DNA from: Arboricoccus pini
Lineage (GTDB): Bacteria > Pseudomonadota > Alphaproteobacteria > Geminicoccales > Geminicoccaceae
Length of the DNA stretch: 64,000 nucleotides
Assembly (NCBI RefSeq): GCF_900187945.1
Contig: NZ_FYEH01000018.1
Coordinates: 20,449 to 84,448 of the forward strand
Direction: 5' to 3'
A program made the translations under genes and the position numbers. The notes beneath the pieces are model-generated. The model worked only from the letters and a program-made list of their open reading frames with translations, made no database searches and had not been told where the DNA came from. Every line of letters starts with the position of its first letter. Within the stretch, counting starts at the first letter, position 1. Below are positions 52,333 to 62,980 of this stretch, piece after piece.

Positions 52333-53340
52333 CTAAGGTCGCATCGCGGGCATTGTCCCGACCTGGATGCGCGCGCCTTCGTTTCGACCCTGCACGATCA
52401 CAATCTCGAGGGCGGGCCATTGGAAGCGTAGCTGGCCTGCCAGGGCCTCCGCCCGCTCGGGCGAGTCCACGAGCGCAAAGCCGGTGGGTCCCCAGGAGCT
52501 TTGCCCCACCCCGGCAATGCCCAGGGCTTCAAGCCCGGCCAGCGCGGCCGCGACGTCGGGGCTCGTGAAGCGTCCGCCTTGTGCCGGGGCGAAATGATCG
52601 CCGACCCGCCTTTGGATATGGCCGATTGCCGGGCCGGCCAGCGTGAGGTCTGCTCGGGCGATGCCGGGCAGGAAGGCCATCACCGCGTGTCGGCAGAGAT
52701 CGCCCGCCGTCTCGGCCGGAAAAGGCGGGAGGTTTTTGAAGGCCTGACGTTCCGCCGCGCCGGAGAGGCCTTCGCGCCGGCCATCCATGAGGAGGATGAT
52801 CCGCCAGCTCGTGGGAAAATCGACGCGGCCGATGACGGGGGGCGGATCGTCGTCGGCTCCCTTGCCGCCATCCAGGATGACGCCGCCCGAGAGAAAGGCG
52901 CCGATGCCGATCCCGGACCGCGCACCCCGCTCCAGGCCGCGGGCGGCCTCGAGGAGGTCCAGGGGCTGGCCGGCGAGGCGGGTGAGGGCACACGTCAGGG
53001 CCAGGCCCAATTGAGTGCCGGAGCCAAGGCCGCTATGGGCCGGAATCACGGCTTGAAGGGTGACCCTGACGGGTGGCAGGCCCGGGAGGCGCCGGCGAAG
53101 GTCGGGCAGCATGACCGCGATCCGCGCTGCCTCGGGGCCGCTGATCTCGTCGTCGGGGCCGGGGATCGATGTGGCGACCAATCGCGTCGAGAGCCCGTCG
53201 ATCGCGACGCCGAGGCTGCCGAAGCGTCGGCCTAGACCGCCGTTCAGGTCGAGGAAACCCAGATGAAGCCGGGCTGGCGCCTCGACGACGACCTGGTCGA
53301 TGCTTGAGGTGTCGGCGGTCCGAACGCTTGTCTTGCTCAT
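52333..53340 (-). CDS. mptG: Beta-ribofuranosylaminobenzene 5'-phosphate synthase
   Basis: MptG (RFAP synthase) joins 4-hydroxybenzoate or 4-aminobenzoate with PRPP in the first arylamine step of methanopterin. The 335-residue protein is a GHMP-kinase-fold enzyme: PARLHLGFLDLNGGLGRRFG at the start, VIPAHSGLGSGTQLGLAL as the phosphate loop, SGIGIGAFLSGGVILDGG in the middle and GIAGVGQSSWGPTGFAL near the end. ATG 53340 is chosen as the family start; an ATG at 53376 gives extra residues without similarity. It is the first gene of the minus-strand mptG-mtdB-mch-fae unit. Confidence 0.93.
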   Translation of the reverse strand: MSKTSVRTADTSSIDQVVVEAPARLHLGFLDLNGGLGRRFGSLGVAIDGLSTRLVATSIPGPDDEISGPEAARIAVMLPDLRRRLPGLPPVRVTLQAVIPAHSGLGSGTQLGLALTCALTRLAGQPLDLLEAARGLERGARSGIGIGAFLSGGVILDGGKGADDDPPPVIGRVDFPTSWRIILLMDGRREGLSGAAERQAFKNLPPFPAETAGDLCRHAVMAFLPGIARADLTLAGPAIGHIQRRVGDHFAPAQGGRFTSPDVAAALAGLEALGIAGVGQSSWGPTGFALVDSPERAEALAGQLRFQWPALEIVIVQGRNEGARIQVGTMPAMRP

Positions 53341-53557
53341 GATCTGTGGAAGATGGGCAGCGCCGCCTTTTGTCAAGGCGGCAGGTCAACATGGGTAGAA
53401 GCGACGAAACGCCACCGACCCTTTAACCGGCAGGCAAGAGCCGCTAGGTTCTCATCGGGATAGGGCGTTGCGAGCCGTCACCACCCGGGATGAACCGGGT
53501 CATCGCAGGGCCTCCAGATCCGCAGCGCCGCAAGGCGGCCGGGTCGGTGATGGGAGG

Positions 53558-53956
53558 ATGGCCTTGAGCCCACGCGAAAGGTCCAAGACATATGAGATCG
53601 CCGAGGTGGAGGCAAAGCTCCAGGCCGAGCTGCCGCATTGGTATTTCGAGGATGGCTGGATCAGACGGCATTACCGGACGGCGGGCTGGAAGAGCACGCT
53701 CATGGTGATCAACACCGTCGGGCATCTGGCCGAGGCCGCCTGGCATCATCCCGACATCACCGCGTCCTATGCCTGGGTCGAGGTGCGGCTCATGTCGCAC
53801 GACGTCAAGGGCATCACCGATCGCGATTTCGCCTTGGCGCGCAAGATCGAGGAGGTCGTGCACTGGCAGCCAGGGCTCGAAGGGCAAAGCCTGACAGGAA
53901 CCCCTGATGGTGACCAGCGCTTTGCCTACATCAAATACGACAAGCCCAAGGCCTGA
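53558..53956 (+). CDS. Pterin-4-alpha-carbinolamine dehydratase-like protein
   Basis: A 132-residue protein of the DCoH/PhhB fold, which dehydrates 4a-hydroxy-tetrahydropterins. Motif region: WYFEDGWIRRHYRTAGWKSTLM, then HLAEAAWHHPDITASYAWVEVRL with the conserved HHP(D) catalytic His, and LARKIEEVVHWQP. Homologues are common in H4MPT clusters and may serve H4MPT pterin metabolism. The GGGAGG ribosome site abuts ATG 53558; TTG 53564, 6 nt after it, may be the true start. The fhc operon follows. Confidence 0.88.
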   Translation: MALSPRERSKTYEIAEVEAKLQAELPHWYFEDGWIRRHYRTAGWKSTLMVINTVGHLAEAAWHHPDITASYAWVEVRLMSHDVKGITDRDFALARKIEEVVHWQPGLEGQSLTGTPDGDQRFAYIKYDKPKA

Positions 53957-54002
53957 TGATCTTGTCCGGGCTTATCATTGACCCTTTGCAGCGGGTTCAT
54001 TC

Positions 54003-55340
54003 ATGACCGAGCAGTCAGACGCGGCCATTCGGCATGAAGGCGTCGTCTCACCCTTCAACGCCCTGGGTAGTGACGACCTTGTCGTCGAGGCGCGGGGAAC
54101 GCGGCTGGCCGTCGTTGCCGGCGGCGATCCACTTACAACGCCCCTTTTCGAGGCGGAACTCGGCCCGACATCCCCCCGGATCGGCGGCAAGGAAGCCAGC
54201 CTCGCCGAGGCGGTCCATGCCGCGGCCGAACTCCTGGGCAAGGCGCGCTTTCCCCTGATCGGTGGCCTCGAGACCGACACGAACGGCATGCGCGCTGCCT
54301 TGAAGGTGGCCGAGCGCGTGGGTGGCGTTGTCGACCACGCGGCGTCCGGTCCGCTGCTGGCGACGATCCGGGTCATGCAGACCGGCGGCAACGTCATGGC
54401 GACGCTGGCCGAGGTCCGCAACCGTGCTGATCTCGTCCTTTTCGTCGGCACGGATGCGGCCTCCTTGATGCCGCGCTTCTTTAAGCAGGTGATCTGGCCA
54501 GAGCAGCGCCTGCCCGGCACCGGGACGACGCGTCGGCTCGTCTTCCTGGGCGATGGCCTCGATCCCAAGGTTGGCGTAGCACCGGATGGCACGCTGCCAA
54601 CGCACCTTCCCTGCGCCACGGACCGGTTGGTGGAAGCGGCAGCTGTTCTGCGCGCCCTGGTCGAGCGGCGCGCGGTCCGCGGCGAGACGCCAGCCGGCCT
54701 GCCATTGAGCGATCTGGAGAAGCTGGCGGCCGATATCCGCGAAGCTCGTTACGCTATCATCGTCTGGGCTGCGTCCCAGTTGCCTGCCGAGGACGCGGAG
54801 CTGACGATCAGCAGTCTCTGCGAAATGTTGAAAACGCTGAACCAGGCGCCATCGCCATCGCCCGAATCGAGCGATGGTCAGGCCGGTCCGGGTGGCCGGG
54901 CGCTGGGGCTGGCGCTGACGGGGCCAGGCAACAGCATCGGCGCCAATCAGGTCACGGCCTGGAGCTGGGGCGTGCCGATCCGCACTTCCGTGGCGACGGG
55001 TGCGCCGGTCTACGATCCGGACGGCTACGCCACCGAGGCGCTGCTGGCGAGCGGCAGGGCCGATGCCCTTCTCTGGATCGCGAGTTTCATGGATCGGCCG
55101 CCGCCCAAGGGCGTGCCGACGATCGTTCTCGGCCGGGCGGGCGCGACCGCCGAGGCCGACATCGTCATCCCTGTCGGAACACCCGGCCTCGACCATGCGG
55201 GCACTGTTTTCCGTACCGATACGGTCGTGGCCCTGCCGGTCGGGCAACTGCGCGAGAGCGGCCTGCCCAGCGTCGAGCAGGTGCTGAACGACATCTTGAC
55301 GGCCCTTGGGAAGAAGCCCGTTGCGGAGGACAAGGCCTGA
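54003..55340 (+). CDS. fhcB: Formyltransferase/hydrolase complex subunit B (formylmethanofuran dehydrogenase B-like)
   Basis: FhcB is part of the Fhc complex that turns formyl-H4MPT into formate. The 445-residue protein resembles the molybdopterin-type FmdB/FwdB subunit: LIGGLETDTNGMRAALKVAERVGG, LVLFVGTDAASLMPRFF and GNSIGANQVTAWSWGVPIRTSV. It has only two cysteines and no N-terminal cluster motif, as expected of Fhc, which has lost the redox centre. Encoded first in fhcBADC. The next start overlaps its stop (TGATG). Confidence 0.92.
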   Translation: MTEQSDAAIRHEGVVSPFNALGSDDLVVEARGTRLAVVAGGDPLTTPLFEAELGPTSPRIGGKEASLAEAVHAAAELLGKARFPLIGGLETDTNGMRAALKVAERVGGVVDHAASGPLLATIRVMQTGGNVMATLAEVRNRADLVLFVGTDAASLMPRFFKQVIWPEQRLPGTGTTRRLVFLGDGLDPKVGVAPDGTLPTHLPCATDRLVEAAAVLRALVERRAVRGETPAGLPLSDLEKLAADIREARYAIIVWAASQLPAEDAELTISSLCEMLKTLNQAPSPSPESSDGQAGPGGRALGLALTGPGNSIGANQVTAWSWGVPIRTSVATGAPVYDPDGYATEALLASGRADALLWIASFMDRPPPKGVPTIVLGRAGATAEADIVIPVGTPGLDHAGTVFRTDTVVALPVGQLRESGLPSVEQVLNDILTALGKKPVAEDKA

Positions 55341-57013
55341 TGCTGACCAAGCTTGCTGGCGGTCGCGTCTTCGACCCGATCAACGATGTGGATGGCGAGG
55401 TTAAGGACCTCTTCATCGAGGATGGCCGTTTCGTCGAGGCACATGCGGGCAAGACGCCCGATGAGGTGCGGGACCTTTCCGGCAAGGTCCTGATGGCGGG
55501 CGGCATCGACATGCACAGTCATATCGGCGGCGGCAAATTCAATATTGCCCGCATGCTGATGGCCGATGAGCATCGAAACCAGGTGTTCCACGAAAACGGG
55601 GCCTGCCGCTGTGGCTCGGGCGAGGCCACGCCCTCGACTTTCCAGACCGGCTACGCCTACGCCAAGCTCGGCTACACCATGGCCTTCGAGCCGGCGATGC
55701 TGCCGGCCAATGCGCGCCAGGCGCATCTCGAGATGGGCGATATCCCCATTCTCGACAAAGGCGCCTACGCGCTCTTGGGTTCGGATGATCTGCTCCTGTC
55801 GATGATGCGGGAGGAGAAGGGCAAGGATGCGATCCGCGACTATGTCGCCTGGACGCTCGAGACCTCGCAGGCTTTGGCGATCAAGGTCGTCAATCCGGGC
55901 GGCATCTCGGCCTTCAAATGGGGTGCCCGGCGGCTGAATCTCGATGAGAAGAACCCCTATTACGAGCAGACGCCGCGCAAGATCCTGACGACGCTGGCCG
56001 ACGCCTTGACCGAGCTTGGCGTGCCACATCCGGTCCATGTGCATGGCTGCAACCTGGGCGTACCCGGCAACGATGAGACGACGCTCAAGACAATCGAGGG
56101 CATGGAAGGCCGGCGGATTCATCTGACGCATCTGCAGTTCCATTCCTACGGCAAAGAGGGCAAGCGCGGCTTCTCCAGCGGTGCGGCCGCCATCGCCGAG
56201 GCGGTCAACAAGAATAAGAATGTCAGCATCGATGTCGGGCAGGTGATGTTCGGCCAGACCGTGACGGCCTCGGGCGACACGATGAGCCAGGTGCGGACCA
56301 GCCGCTTTGCCGATCCCAAAAAGTGGGTCGCCATGGACATCGAGTGCGACGCGGGCTGCGGCGTGCTTCCCTTCCGCTACAAGGAAAAGAACTTCGTCCA
56401 CGCGCTGCAATGGGCGATCGGGCTCGAGCTTTTCCTCATGATCGAGGATCCCTGGCAGATCTTCTTGACCACCGATCATCCGAACGGGGCGCCCTTTACG
56501 ACCTACCCGCATCTCATCCGTCTCCTGATGGACAGGGATTTCCGCAATGACCGCTTGCGGGCGCTGCCCAAAGCCACACGCGAGATGTCGAATCTCGAAT
56601 CGCTGACGCGCGAATATACGCTCGCCGAGATCGCGACGATCACCCGGGCGGGGCCGGCGCGTATTCTGGGCCTCGACAAGGAGCACGGTCATCTTGGCGC
56701 GGGTGCGCGAGCCGACCTTACGGCTTATCGCGACGATCCGGATCGCGAGGCCATGTTCAATGAGCCGGAATTGGTCTTGAAGGCTGGTCGCCGCGTGGTC
56801 GAGAAGGGGGTGATCGACCCCGAGGCCGCCGGGATTGTCGGTGCGACCCATGTTGTCAGGCCAGGCTATGATCGTCTGATCGAGCGTCATATCGGCCGGT
56901 TCGTCGAGGATTTTCGCGGCATGCGCCTTGGAACGGTCAAGCTCAGCGACGCCGAGATCGAGGCGGACGGCAAAGGCAGCCTTGTCTGCCATGCATGCGG
57001 CGGAGTGCACTAA
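55340..57013 (+). CDS. fhcA: Formyltransferase/hydrolase complex subunit A
   Basis: FhcA carries the zinc amidohydrolase site that releases formate from formylmethanofuran. The 557-residue protein has MAGGIDMHSHIGGGK (residues about 53-67, first metal His pair), VKVVNPGGISAFKWG, PHPVHVHGCNLGVPGN and FLTTDHPNGAPFTTYPHLI with a further Asp ligand. It ends HACGGVH. Co-translated after fhcB; fhcD follows after 3 nt. Confidence 0.95.
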   Translation: MLTKLAGGRVFDPINDVDGEVKDLFIEDGRFVEAHAGKTPDEVRDLSGKVLMAGGIDMHSHIGGGKFNIARMLMADEHRNQVFHENGACRCGSGEATPSTFQTGYAYAKLGYTMAFEPAMLPANARQAHLEMGDIPILDKGAYALLGSDDLLLSMMREEKGKDAIRDYVAWTLETSQALAIKVVNPGGISAFKWGARRLNLDEKNPYYEQTPRKILTTLADALTELGVPHPVHVHGCNLGVPGNDETTLKTIEGMEGRRIHLTHLQFHSYGKEGKRGFSSGAAAIAEAVNKNKNVSIDVGQVMFGQTVTASGDTMSQVRTSRFADPKKWVAMDIECDAGCGVLPFRYKEKNFVHALQWAIGLELFLMIEDPWQIFLTTDHPNGAPFTTYPHLIRLLMDRDFRNDRLRALPKATREMSNLESLTREYTLAEIATITRAGPARILGLDKEHGHLGAGARADLTAYRDDPDREAMFNEPELVLKAGRRVVEKGVIDPEAAGIVGATHVVRPGYDRLIERHIGRFVEDFRGMRLGTVKLSDAEIEADGKGSLVCHACGGVH

Positions 57014-57016
57014 GCG

Positions 57017-57921
<905 letters not shown>

Positions 57922-57925
<4 letters not shown>

Positions 57926-58731
57926 GCGGGCTCGAGCTCACCTGGAAGGGCGGCGCCGGCGGCCCGCCTTTAGACGCCTCGGCGCTGCAGCCGGCCATTC
58001 TGGAAAAGCTTACCGGGTCGCATCTTTCGGGCCTGCTGCTCCAGCACGGTAACAGGCGCGTAAAGCTGGGGGATCTTTTCGCGATCCAGGCGAAGGGCGA
58101 GGCCGGCATCCTCGTCATCAAGGCCGCTACGGACTGCTTCGACGGGCTGGGGAAGGGCATGTCCGGCGGCGCGATTCGGGTCGAGGGTGATGTCGGCGAT
58201 TTCCTGGCCCAGGACCTCGTGGATGGATCGATCGAGGTTTCAGGGAGTGCCGGCCGTTATCTGGCGACCGGTATGCTGGGCGGCCGGGTCAGGCTGGGCG
58301 GCGATGCCGGCGACTTTCTGGGTGCGGCCTTGCCAGGCAGCCGGTTCGGCATGCAGGGTGGTGCCGTGAGCATCGGGGGCTCGATCGGCCGCCGGGCGGG
58401 CGATCGCATGCGGCGCGGCCTGGTCGCGGTGGACGGCGATGCTGATACCTATCTGGGCGCCCGCATGATCGGCGGCACCTTTGTAGTCGGCGGCAAGGCC
58501 GGGCGACATGCCGGCCTGTCGATGCGCCGCGGCACGCTGGTGCTGGCCTCGCTGGCCGGAGAACCGCTGGCGACCTTCAGCGATGGCGGGGCGCACGACC
58601 TTCCATGGCTGCACTTGCTGACGGCGGAATTGGCCGGGATCGGCAGCCGCCAGGCTGCACTGGCCCTGCGTCGCACTCGTTTCACCGGTTGCGCTGCCGC
58701 AGATGGCAAGGGTGAGATCCTGCTGGCCTGA
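57922..58731 (+). CDS. fhcC: Formyltransferase/hydrolase complex subunit C
   Basis: FhcC is the beta-helix subunit (GltB domain III-like) that helps hold the Fhc complex. The 269-residue protein has the repeated Gly-rich turns of the family: GKGMSGGAIRVEGDVGDF, GYLATGMLGG-like steps, GDAGDFLGAAL, GSIGRRAGDRMRRG and GGKAGRHAGLSMRRGTL. These turns bind poly-glutamate cofactors as proposed for Fhc. Last of fhcBADC. Confidence 0.94.
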
Positions 58732-59152
58732 ATTCGGTCGGGCGCTGGCTGCGGAATCAGATCGGCGCCATGCAAAATTACCGAGGATTAGCGCAGCCTC
58801 GTAGCCGTCCCGCAAGCAGTCTTGAGTCTGCAGCGATGCTGAATCGGATCGCTTGGTTGCGATAATCGCATCTCGCTGGTCGAATTTCTGGGCCTCGTCG
58901 CCCCATGTCGGGCCGTATGGGGCGACCGGAAGGGGCAGCCATGCGATTTGATGCCGGTGGATACGATCTGCTGCATGGCATCCGCAATTTCCGCTTGAAA
59001 GCAGGTGGCACGACATGATCGGCGCTATTGCCACAAGTGGTGCTTTGCCGCAGGGGCGTAATCTGGCATTTGCTGCCGAACGGTTGCAATTCTGCCCGTC
59101 GGAATTTGCGTTTTTTGCCGCTTTTGAAGCGGAATAATCGTAGGGAGGAAAA
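58732..59152. other. Intergenic region between fhcC and xoxG
   Basis: These 421 nt contain no convincing gene. A small hairpin CCGCTT/AAGCGG (59118-59132) with a run of six T before it lies 20 nt upstream of the xoxG start codon, close to its AGGGAGG ribosome site. The region probably holds the xox promoter, but I could not pick out a clear -35/-10 pair. Confidence 0.5.
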
Positions 59153-59638
59153 ATGCCCCTTCGTGCAAGGCGTCTGGCCGCAATTTTGTCGCTCAGCGTC
59201 CTCGGCTTTGGCCTGATGGGTGACCTCGCGGTCCGTGCCGAAGATGCCAAGCCCGCCGCTGCCGCCAGTGACGATGACGACAAGCCCTACAAGATCATCG
59301 ACGGCAAGATCGATTTCGGCACCTTCAACGGCTACCGCCGCTTCGGCGACAACTGCGCCCGCTGCCACGGCGAGACCGCAGATGGCAGCTCGTTCGCGCC
59401 CAGCTTGGTCGACCGGCTAAAGACCTTCGGTTACGATCACTTCACCGAGGTCGTGATCAACGGCAAAACAGAGAATGTGGGCGGCGTGCAGTACGTCATG
59501 CCCTCGTTCGGCAACAACCCGGATGTTGCCGAGAACATTGACGATATCTATGCTTGGGTGAAGGGCCGATCGGACGGCGCCATCAAGCCGGGCCGGCCCG
59601 ATCATCTCGATAAGGCTGATCCCCGCAACAATAAGTGA
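59153..59638 (+). CDS. xoxG: Cytochrome c XoxG, electron acceptor of XoxF
   Basis: A 161-residue periplasmic c-type cytochrome with a signal peptide (RRLAAILSLSVLGFGLMGDL) and one haem motif CARCH (residues 68-72) with a methionine ligand in VMPSFG. XoxG takes electrons from the XoxF methanol dehydrogenase. The acidic Ala-Asp linker after cleavage is common in XoxG. AGGGAGG lies about 6 nt before ATG 59153. It is followed by xoxJ after 10 nt and is convergent with xoxF, which is unusual only in that xoxF lies on the other strand. Confidence 0.93.
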   Translation: MPLRARRLAAILSLSVLGFGLMGDLAVRAEDAKPAAAASDDDDKPYKIIDGKIDFGTFNGYRRFGDNCARCHGETADGSSFAPSLVDRLKTFGYDHFTEVVINGKTENVGGVQYVMPSFGNNPDVAENIDDIYAWVKGRSDGAIKPGRPDHLDKADPRNNK

Positions 59639-59648
59639 TTGGGGAGCA

Positions 59649-61067
59649 ATGACACGGCTGACCGCGCGCTTCAGCAGGGCACGGGCGCTCTGTTCGTCGA
59701 CGGCTCTGGCGGCCGTACTTTGCACGACCGGCCTGGTGGTGTTGATCGCGTCGCCCGTGCGCGCCCAGACGGCTATGGGAGAGCTCGTTGACCGGTCGGC
59801 CTTCCGGGTCTGCGCCGACCCGTCCTATCTCCCCTTCTCGGATGACCAGGACGGCGGCTTCGAGAACAAGCTGGCCGACCTCTTCGCCCATGAGCTGGGC
59901 GTGCCTGTCGCCTATACCTGGTATCCACGCAGCCAGGGCTTCACGCGGGTAACCTTGCGGTCGCGCAATTGTGACGTCGTCATGGGCGTCGTCAGCGGCG
60001 ACGACCAGATGCAGAGCACCAACCCCTATTACCGCACGACCTATGTGCTGGTTTATCGGCAGGGTGAGGAAGCGCGCTTCGGGTCGATGGACGCGCCGGG
60101 GATGGCCACCGGCAAGATCGGGTACGTCGCCGGCACGCCGCCCTCCAACCTTCTCCTGAAGCGTGGCTTGCTGGCACACGCCACCTCCTATGCCCTACTG
60201 GTCGACACGCGTGTCGATAATCCCGGCCGGGACATGGTGGCCGACCTTGCTGCCGGTAAGATCGATGTGGCGCTCCTCTGGGGGCCCATCGCCGGCTACT
60301 GGGCCAAGCAATCCAAGGTACCCTTGGCGCTGACCCCGATCCCGAGCGATCCGCGCGCCGGCGAGCGCATGGACTATCGCATCGCGCTCGGCATCCGGCG
60401 CAACGAGCCTACCTGGAAGCACGACCTGGAGCGGCTTCTCCGGCGGCTCCAGCCGCAGATTACAGCCATTCTCACGGATTATGGCGTGCCACTTTTGGAT
60501 GCTCAGGGCAACCTGATCGACCCGAAGTCGGTGCCACCCGTGGCCGCCAAACCCGCTGAGATGGCGGCGGCCGAGCCCGAGGGTTACCGAGACGAGAATT
60601 ATCGCGCGCCGGTGCCTGCCACGCTCAAGGGCGCGACGGTTCTGGACGTCCGGGGGCTGAGCGAGCTGATGGAAAAGGAGCGACCCGTTCTGGTCGACGT
60701 GCTGCCACGGCAGCCCAAGCCCAAGGATCGCAGCCCGGATCAAGTCTGGGTGGAGCCTAAGCGGGAGGACATTCCCGGTTCCTACTGGCTGCCCAATACG
60801 GGCTTTGGCTTCCTGCCCAAGGCGACGAAGGATTATTTCGCCGAGGCGCTCGCCACCTTGACCAAGGGCGACAAGACGACACCCTTGGTCTTCTATTGCG
60901 ATCCCAATTGCTGGATGTCCTGGAACGCCGCCAAGCGGGCCTTGAGCGAGTTCGGCTATCAGCGGGTCTACTGGTTCCCGGGCGGGGCGCAGGGCTGGAA
61001 GGACGGAGGCAACGATCTGGCCAACGCCACCATCTTCGAGGCCGCCGGCCAGGGTGCCCAGAACTAA
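59649..61067 (+). CDS. xoxJ: XoxJ-like periplasmic protein fused to a rhodanese-like CxxxCW domain
   Basis: A 472-residue periplasmic protein. After the signal peptide (ALAAVLCTTGLVVLIAS), residues about 45-290 are a XoxJ-type solute-binding fold (FRVCADPSYLPFSD, then GFENKLADLFAHELG, CDVVMGVVSGDDQM, VALLWGPIAGYWA). After a Pro-rich linker, residues about 305-460 form a rhodanese-like domain of the quinoprotein-associated CXXCW type: DVLPRQPKPKDR, then PLVFYCDPNCWMSWNAAKRA with Cys417, Cys421 and Trp422. In other methylotrophs the two parts are usually separate genes. XoxJ helps activate XoxF; the rhodanese part may handle cofactor or disulfide. Follows xoxG by 10 nt. Confidence 0.85.
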   Translation: MTRLTARFSRARALCSSTALAAVLCTTGLVVLIASPVRAQTAMGELVDRSAFRVCADPSYLPFSDDQDGGFENKLADLFAHELGVPVAYTWYPRSQGFTRVTLRSRNCDVVMGVVSGDDQMQSTNPYYRTTYVLVYRQGEEARFGSMDAPGMATGKIGYVAGTPPSNLLLKRGLLAHATSYALLVDTRVDNPGRDMVADLAAGKIDVALLWGPIAGYWAKQSKVPLALTPIPSDPRAGERMDYRIALGIRRNEPTWKHDLERLLRRLQPQITAILTDYGVPLLDAQGNLIDPKSVPPVAAKPAEMAAAEPEGYRDENYRAPVPATLKGATVLDVRGLSELMEKERPVLVDVLPRQPKPKDRSPDQVWVEPKREDIPGSYWLPNTGFGFLPKATKDYFAEALATLTKGDKTTPLVFYCDPNCWMSWNAAKRALSEFGYQRVYWFPGGAQGWKDGGNDLANATIFEAAGQGAQN

Positions 61068-61098
61068 CTGGCGAGCTTCACTGCCGCGAGGATACGAA

Positions 61099-61128
61099 AA
61101 AGGCCCGGTCGTTCGCGACCGGGCCTTT
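61099..61128. terminator. Bidirectional terminator between xoxJ and xoxF
   Basis: AAAGGCCCGGTCG (61099-61111), a TTCG tetraloop, then CGACCGGGCCTTT (61116-61128) form a perfect 13-bp stem. Read on the plus strand it is followed by CTTTTC, so it would end the xoxGJ mRNA, and the A-run in front gives U-rich tail on the minus strand for xoxF. UUCG is the especially stable RNA tetraloop. Confidence 0.85.
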
Positions 61129-61180
61129 CTTTTCGTCGCAGCAGGTGATCGAGGGAGGCCGGAGCCTCCCTCGGCCGCGC

Positions 61181-62980
61181 CTACTTGCCTGGCAGGGTGA
61201 AGACGGTGAGCTGGCCACCAAGCTGGGTGTAGCTGGCTAGCGAGCGGTAGGCGCCGACCGCGCCCAGGCCCTCGGTACCGCCCTCGAGGCCAGCCGCAAG
61301 ACCGATACCGGCCCAGCCGCCAATGCCTGAATAGACGGCGATGTACTGCTTGCCCTTATGCTCGTAGGTCGTGACGTTGCCGATGATCCCGGACGGGGTC
61401 TTGAAGCGGTAGAGCTCCTTGCCGGTCTTGGCATCGACGGCCTTCAGGTAGCCCTCAAGCGTGCCGTAGAAGACGACGTCGCCTGCTGTGGACAGGGCGC
61501 CCGACCAGACCGAGAAGGGTTCGTTGATCGTCCAGACGCGCTTGCCGGTCGTCGGATCCCAGGCGGCGAAGGCGCCAAGATTCGTCTGGCCTGGAGGCGG
61601 GAACATGGTCAGCGTGGCGCCGACATAAGCCTGACCCGGGGTGTAGGACACCTTGTAGGGCTCGTAGTCCATGCAGACATTGTTGAACGGCACATAGAAC
61701 ATGCCGGTCCGCGGGCTGTAGGACGCAGGCTGTTGGTCCTTGATGCCCAGAGCCGAGGGGCACACACCCTTGGTGTTGGTATCTTCGCCGTTCTGCGCTG
61801 TCGAGAATTTCGGATCGACGACTGGACGCCAGTTGTCTTCCTTCTTGATGCTCTTGGCCCAGTTGACGAAGTCGAACGTCCTGTCGACGCGGATGGGCAC
61901 GCCGGTCGTCCGGTCGACGATATAGGCATAGCCGTTACGATCGATGTGGAAGATCAGCTTGCGATCTTTCCCGTCGATCTTGGCATCATAGAGGATCATC
62001 TCGTTGACGCCGTCATAGTCCCACTCGTCGTGAGGCGTCATCTGGAAGACCCACTTGGCCTTGCCGGTATCGACGTCGCGGGCGAAGATCGTCATTGACC
62101 AGCGATTGTCACCCGGACGCTGCGAGGGATTCCAGGTCGAGGGATTGCCGGTGCCGTAGATGATCGCGTTCTGCTCGGGATCGATCGAGAACCAGCCCCA
62201 GGTGGTGCCGCCGCCGATCTTCCACTGGTCGCCATCCCATGTGGCCGTGCCGCTATCCTTGCCGACCGGTTTGCCAAGCAGCGTCGTCTTGTCGGGATCG
62301 ATCAGCGTGTCGGAATCGGGGCCCATCGAATAGCCGCGCCACGCCCGCGAGCCGTCCTTGAGATTGTAGGCGGTCAAATGGCCACGGACGCCAAACTCAC
62401 CACCGGCGATGCCCACATAGACCTTGTCTTTGTAGATCACCGGCGAGCCGGTCATCGTTTCACCTTTGGAGGAGTCGCCGTTCTTGACGCTCCAGACGAC
62501 TTTGCCGGTCTTGGCGTCGAGCGCCACGACGGTCGTGTCGGCCTGGTCCAGGATGATCTTGCCGTCGCCGTAGGCCACGCCGCGATTGACGGTGTCGCAG
62601 CACATCACCGGGATGACGCTCGGGTCCTGCTGCGGTTGGTACTTCCAGAGAATGCGGCCTTCCTGGTTCAGATCCAGGGCGTAGACCGTGTTGGGGAACG
62701 GCGTGTGGACATACATGACGTCGCCGATGATCAAGGGGCCACCCTCGTGGCCGCGCAGGACACCGGTCGAGAAGGTCCAGGCAGGCTGGAGATCCTTGAC
62801 GTTCTTGGTGTTGATCTGGTCCAGCGCGCTATAACGCCAGTTGGCGTAATTGCCTGCCTGCTGTGCCCAGACCTTGGGATCCTTCTCGAGCTTCAAGAGC
62901 TCGTCGTTTGCCAATGCTGGCATGATCCCGAGGGTCAGTGCTGCAACGGCGCACGCCGTTCCTGCTGCGATCTTCTTCAC
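61181..62980 (-). CDS. xoxF: Lanthanide-dependent methanol dehydrogenase
   Basis: XoxF is a PQQ-containing periplasmic alcohol dehydrogenase that oxidises methanol to formaldehyde (and partly to formate). The 599-residue protein has a signal peptide ([19 protein letters not shown]), eight-bladed propeller repeats, the vicinal disulfide Cys127-Cys128 (VMCCDT), Glu195 and Asn279 as metal ligands, and catalytic Asp321 in DEWDYDG. Asp323 two residues on marks the lanthanide-type XoxF; calcium-type MxaF has Ala there. GTG 62980 is chosen because GGAGG lies 6 nt before it. mxa genes are absent here. Confidence 0.96.
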   Translation of the reverse strand: MKKIAAGTACAVAALTLGIMPALANDELLKLEKDPKVWAQQAGNYANWRYSALDQINTKNVKDLQPAWTFSTGVLRGHEGGPLIIGDVMYVHTPFPNTVYALDLNQEGRILWKYQPQQDPSVIPVMCCDTVNRGVAYGDGKIILDQADTTVVALDAKTGKVVWSVKNGDSSKGETMTGSPVIYKDKVYVGIAGGEFGVRGHLTAYNLKDGSRAWRGYSMGPDSDTLIDPDKTTLLGKPVGKDSGTATWDGDQWKIGGGTTWGWFSIDPEQNAIIYGTGNPSTWNPSQRPGDNRWSMTIFARDVDTGKAKWVFQMTPHDEWDYDGVNEMILYDAKIDGKDRKLIFHIDRNGYAYIVDRTTGVPIRVDRTFDFVNWAKSIKKEDNWRPVVDPKFSTAQNGEDTNTKGVCPSALGIKDQQPASYSPRTGMFYVPFNNVCMDYEPYKVSYTPGQAYVGATLTMFPPPGQTNLGAFAAWDPTTGKRVWTINEPFSVWSGALSTAGDVVFYGTLEGYLKAVDAKTGKELYRFKTPSGIIGNVTTYEHKGKQYIAVYSGIGGWAGIGLAAGLEGGTEGLGAVGAYRSLASYTQLGGQLTVFTLPGK

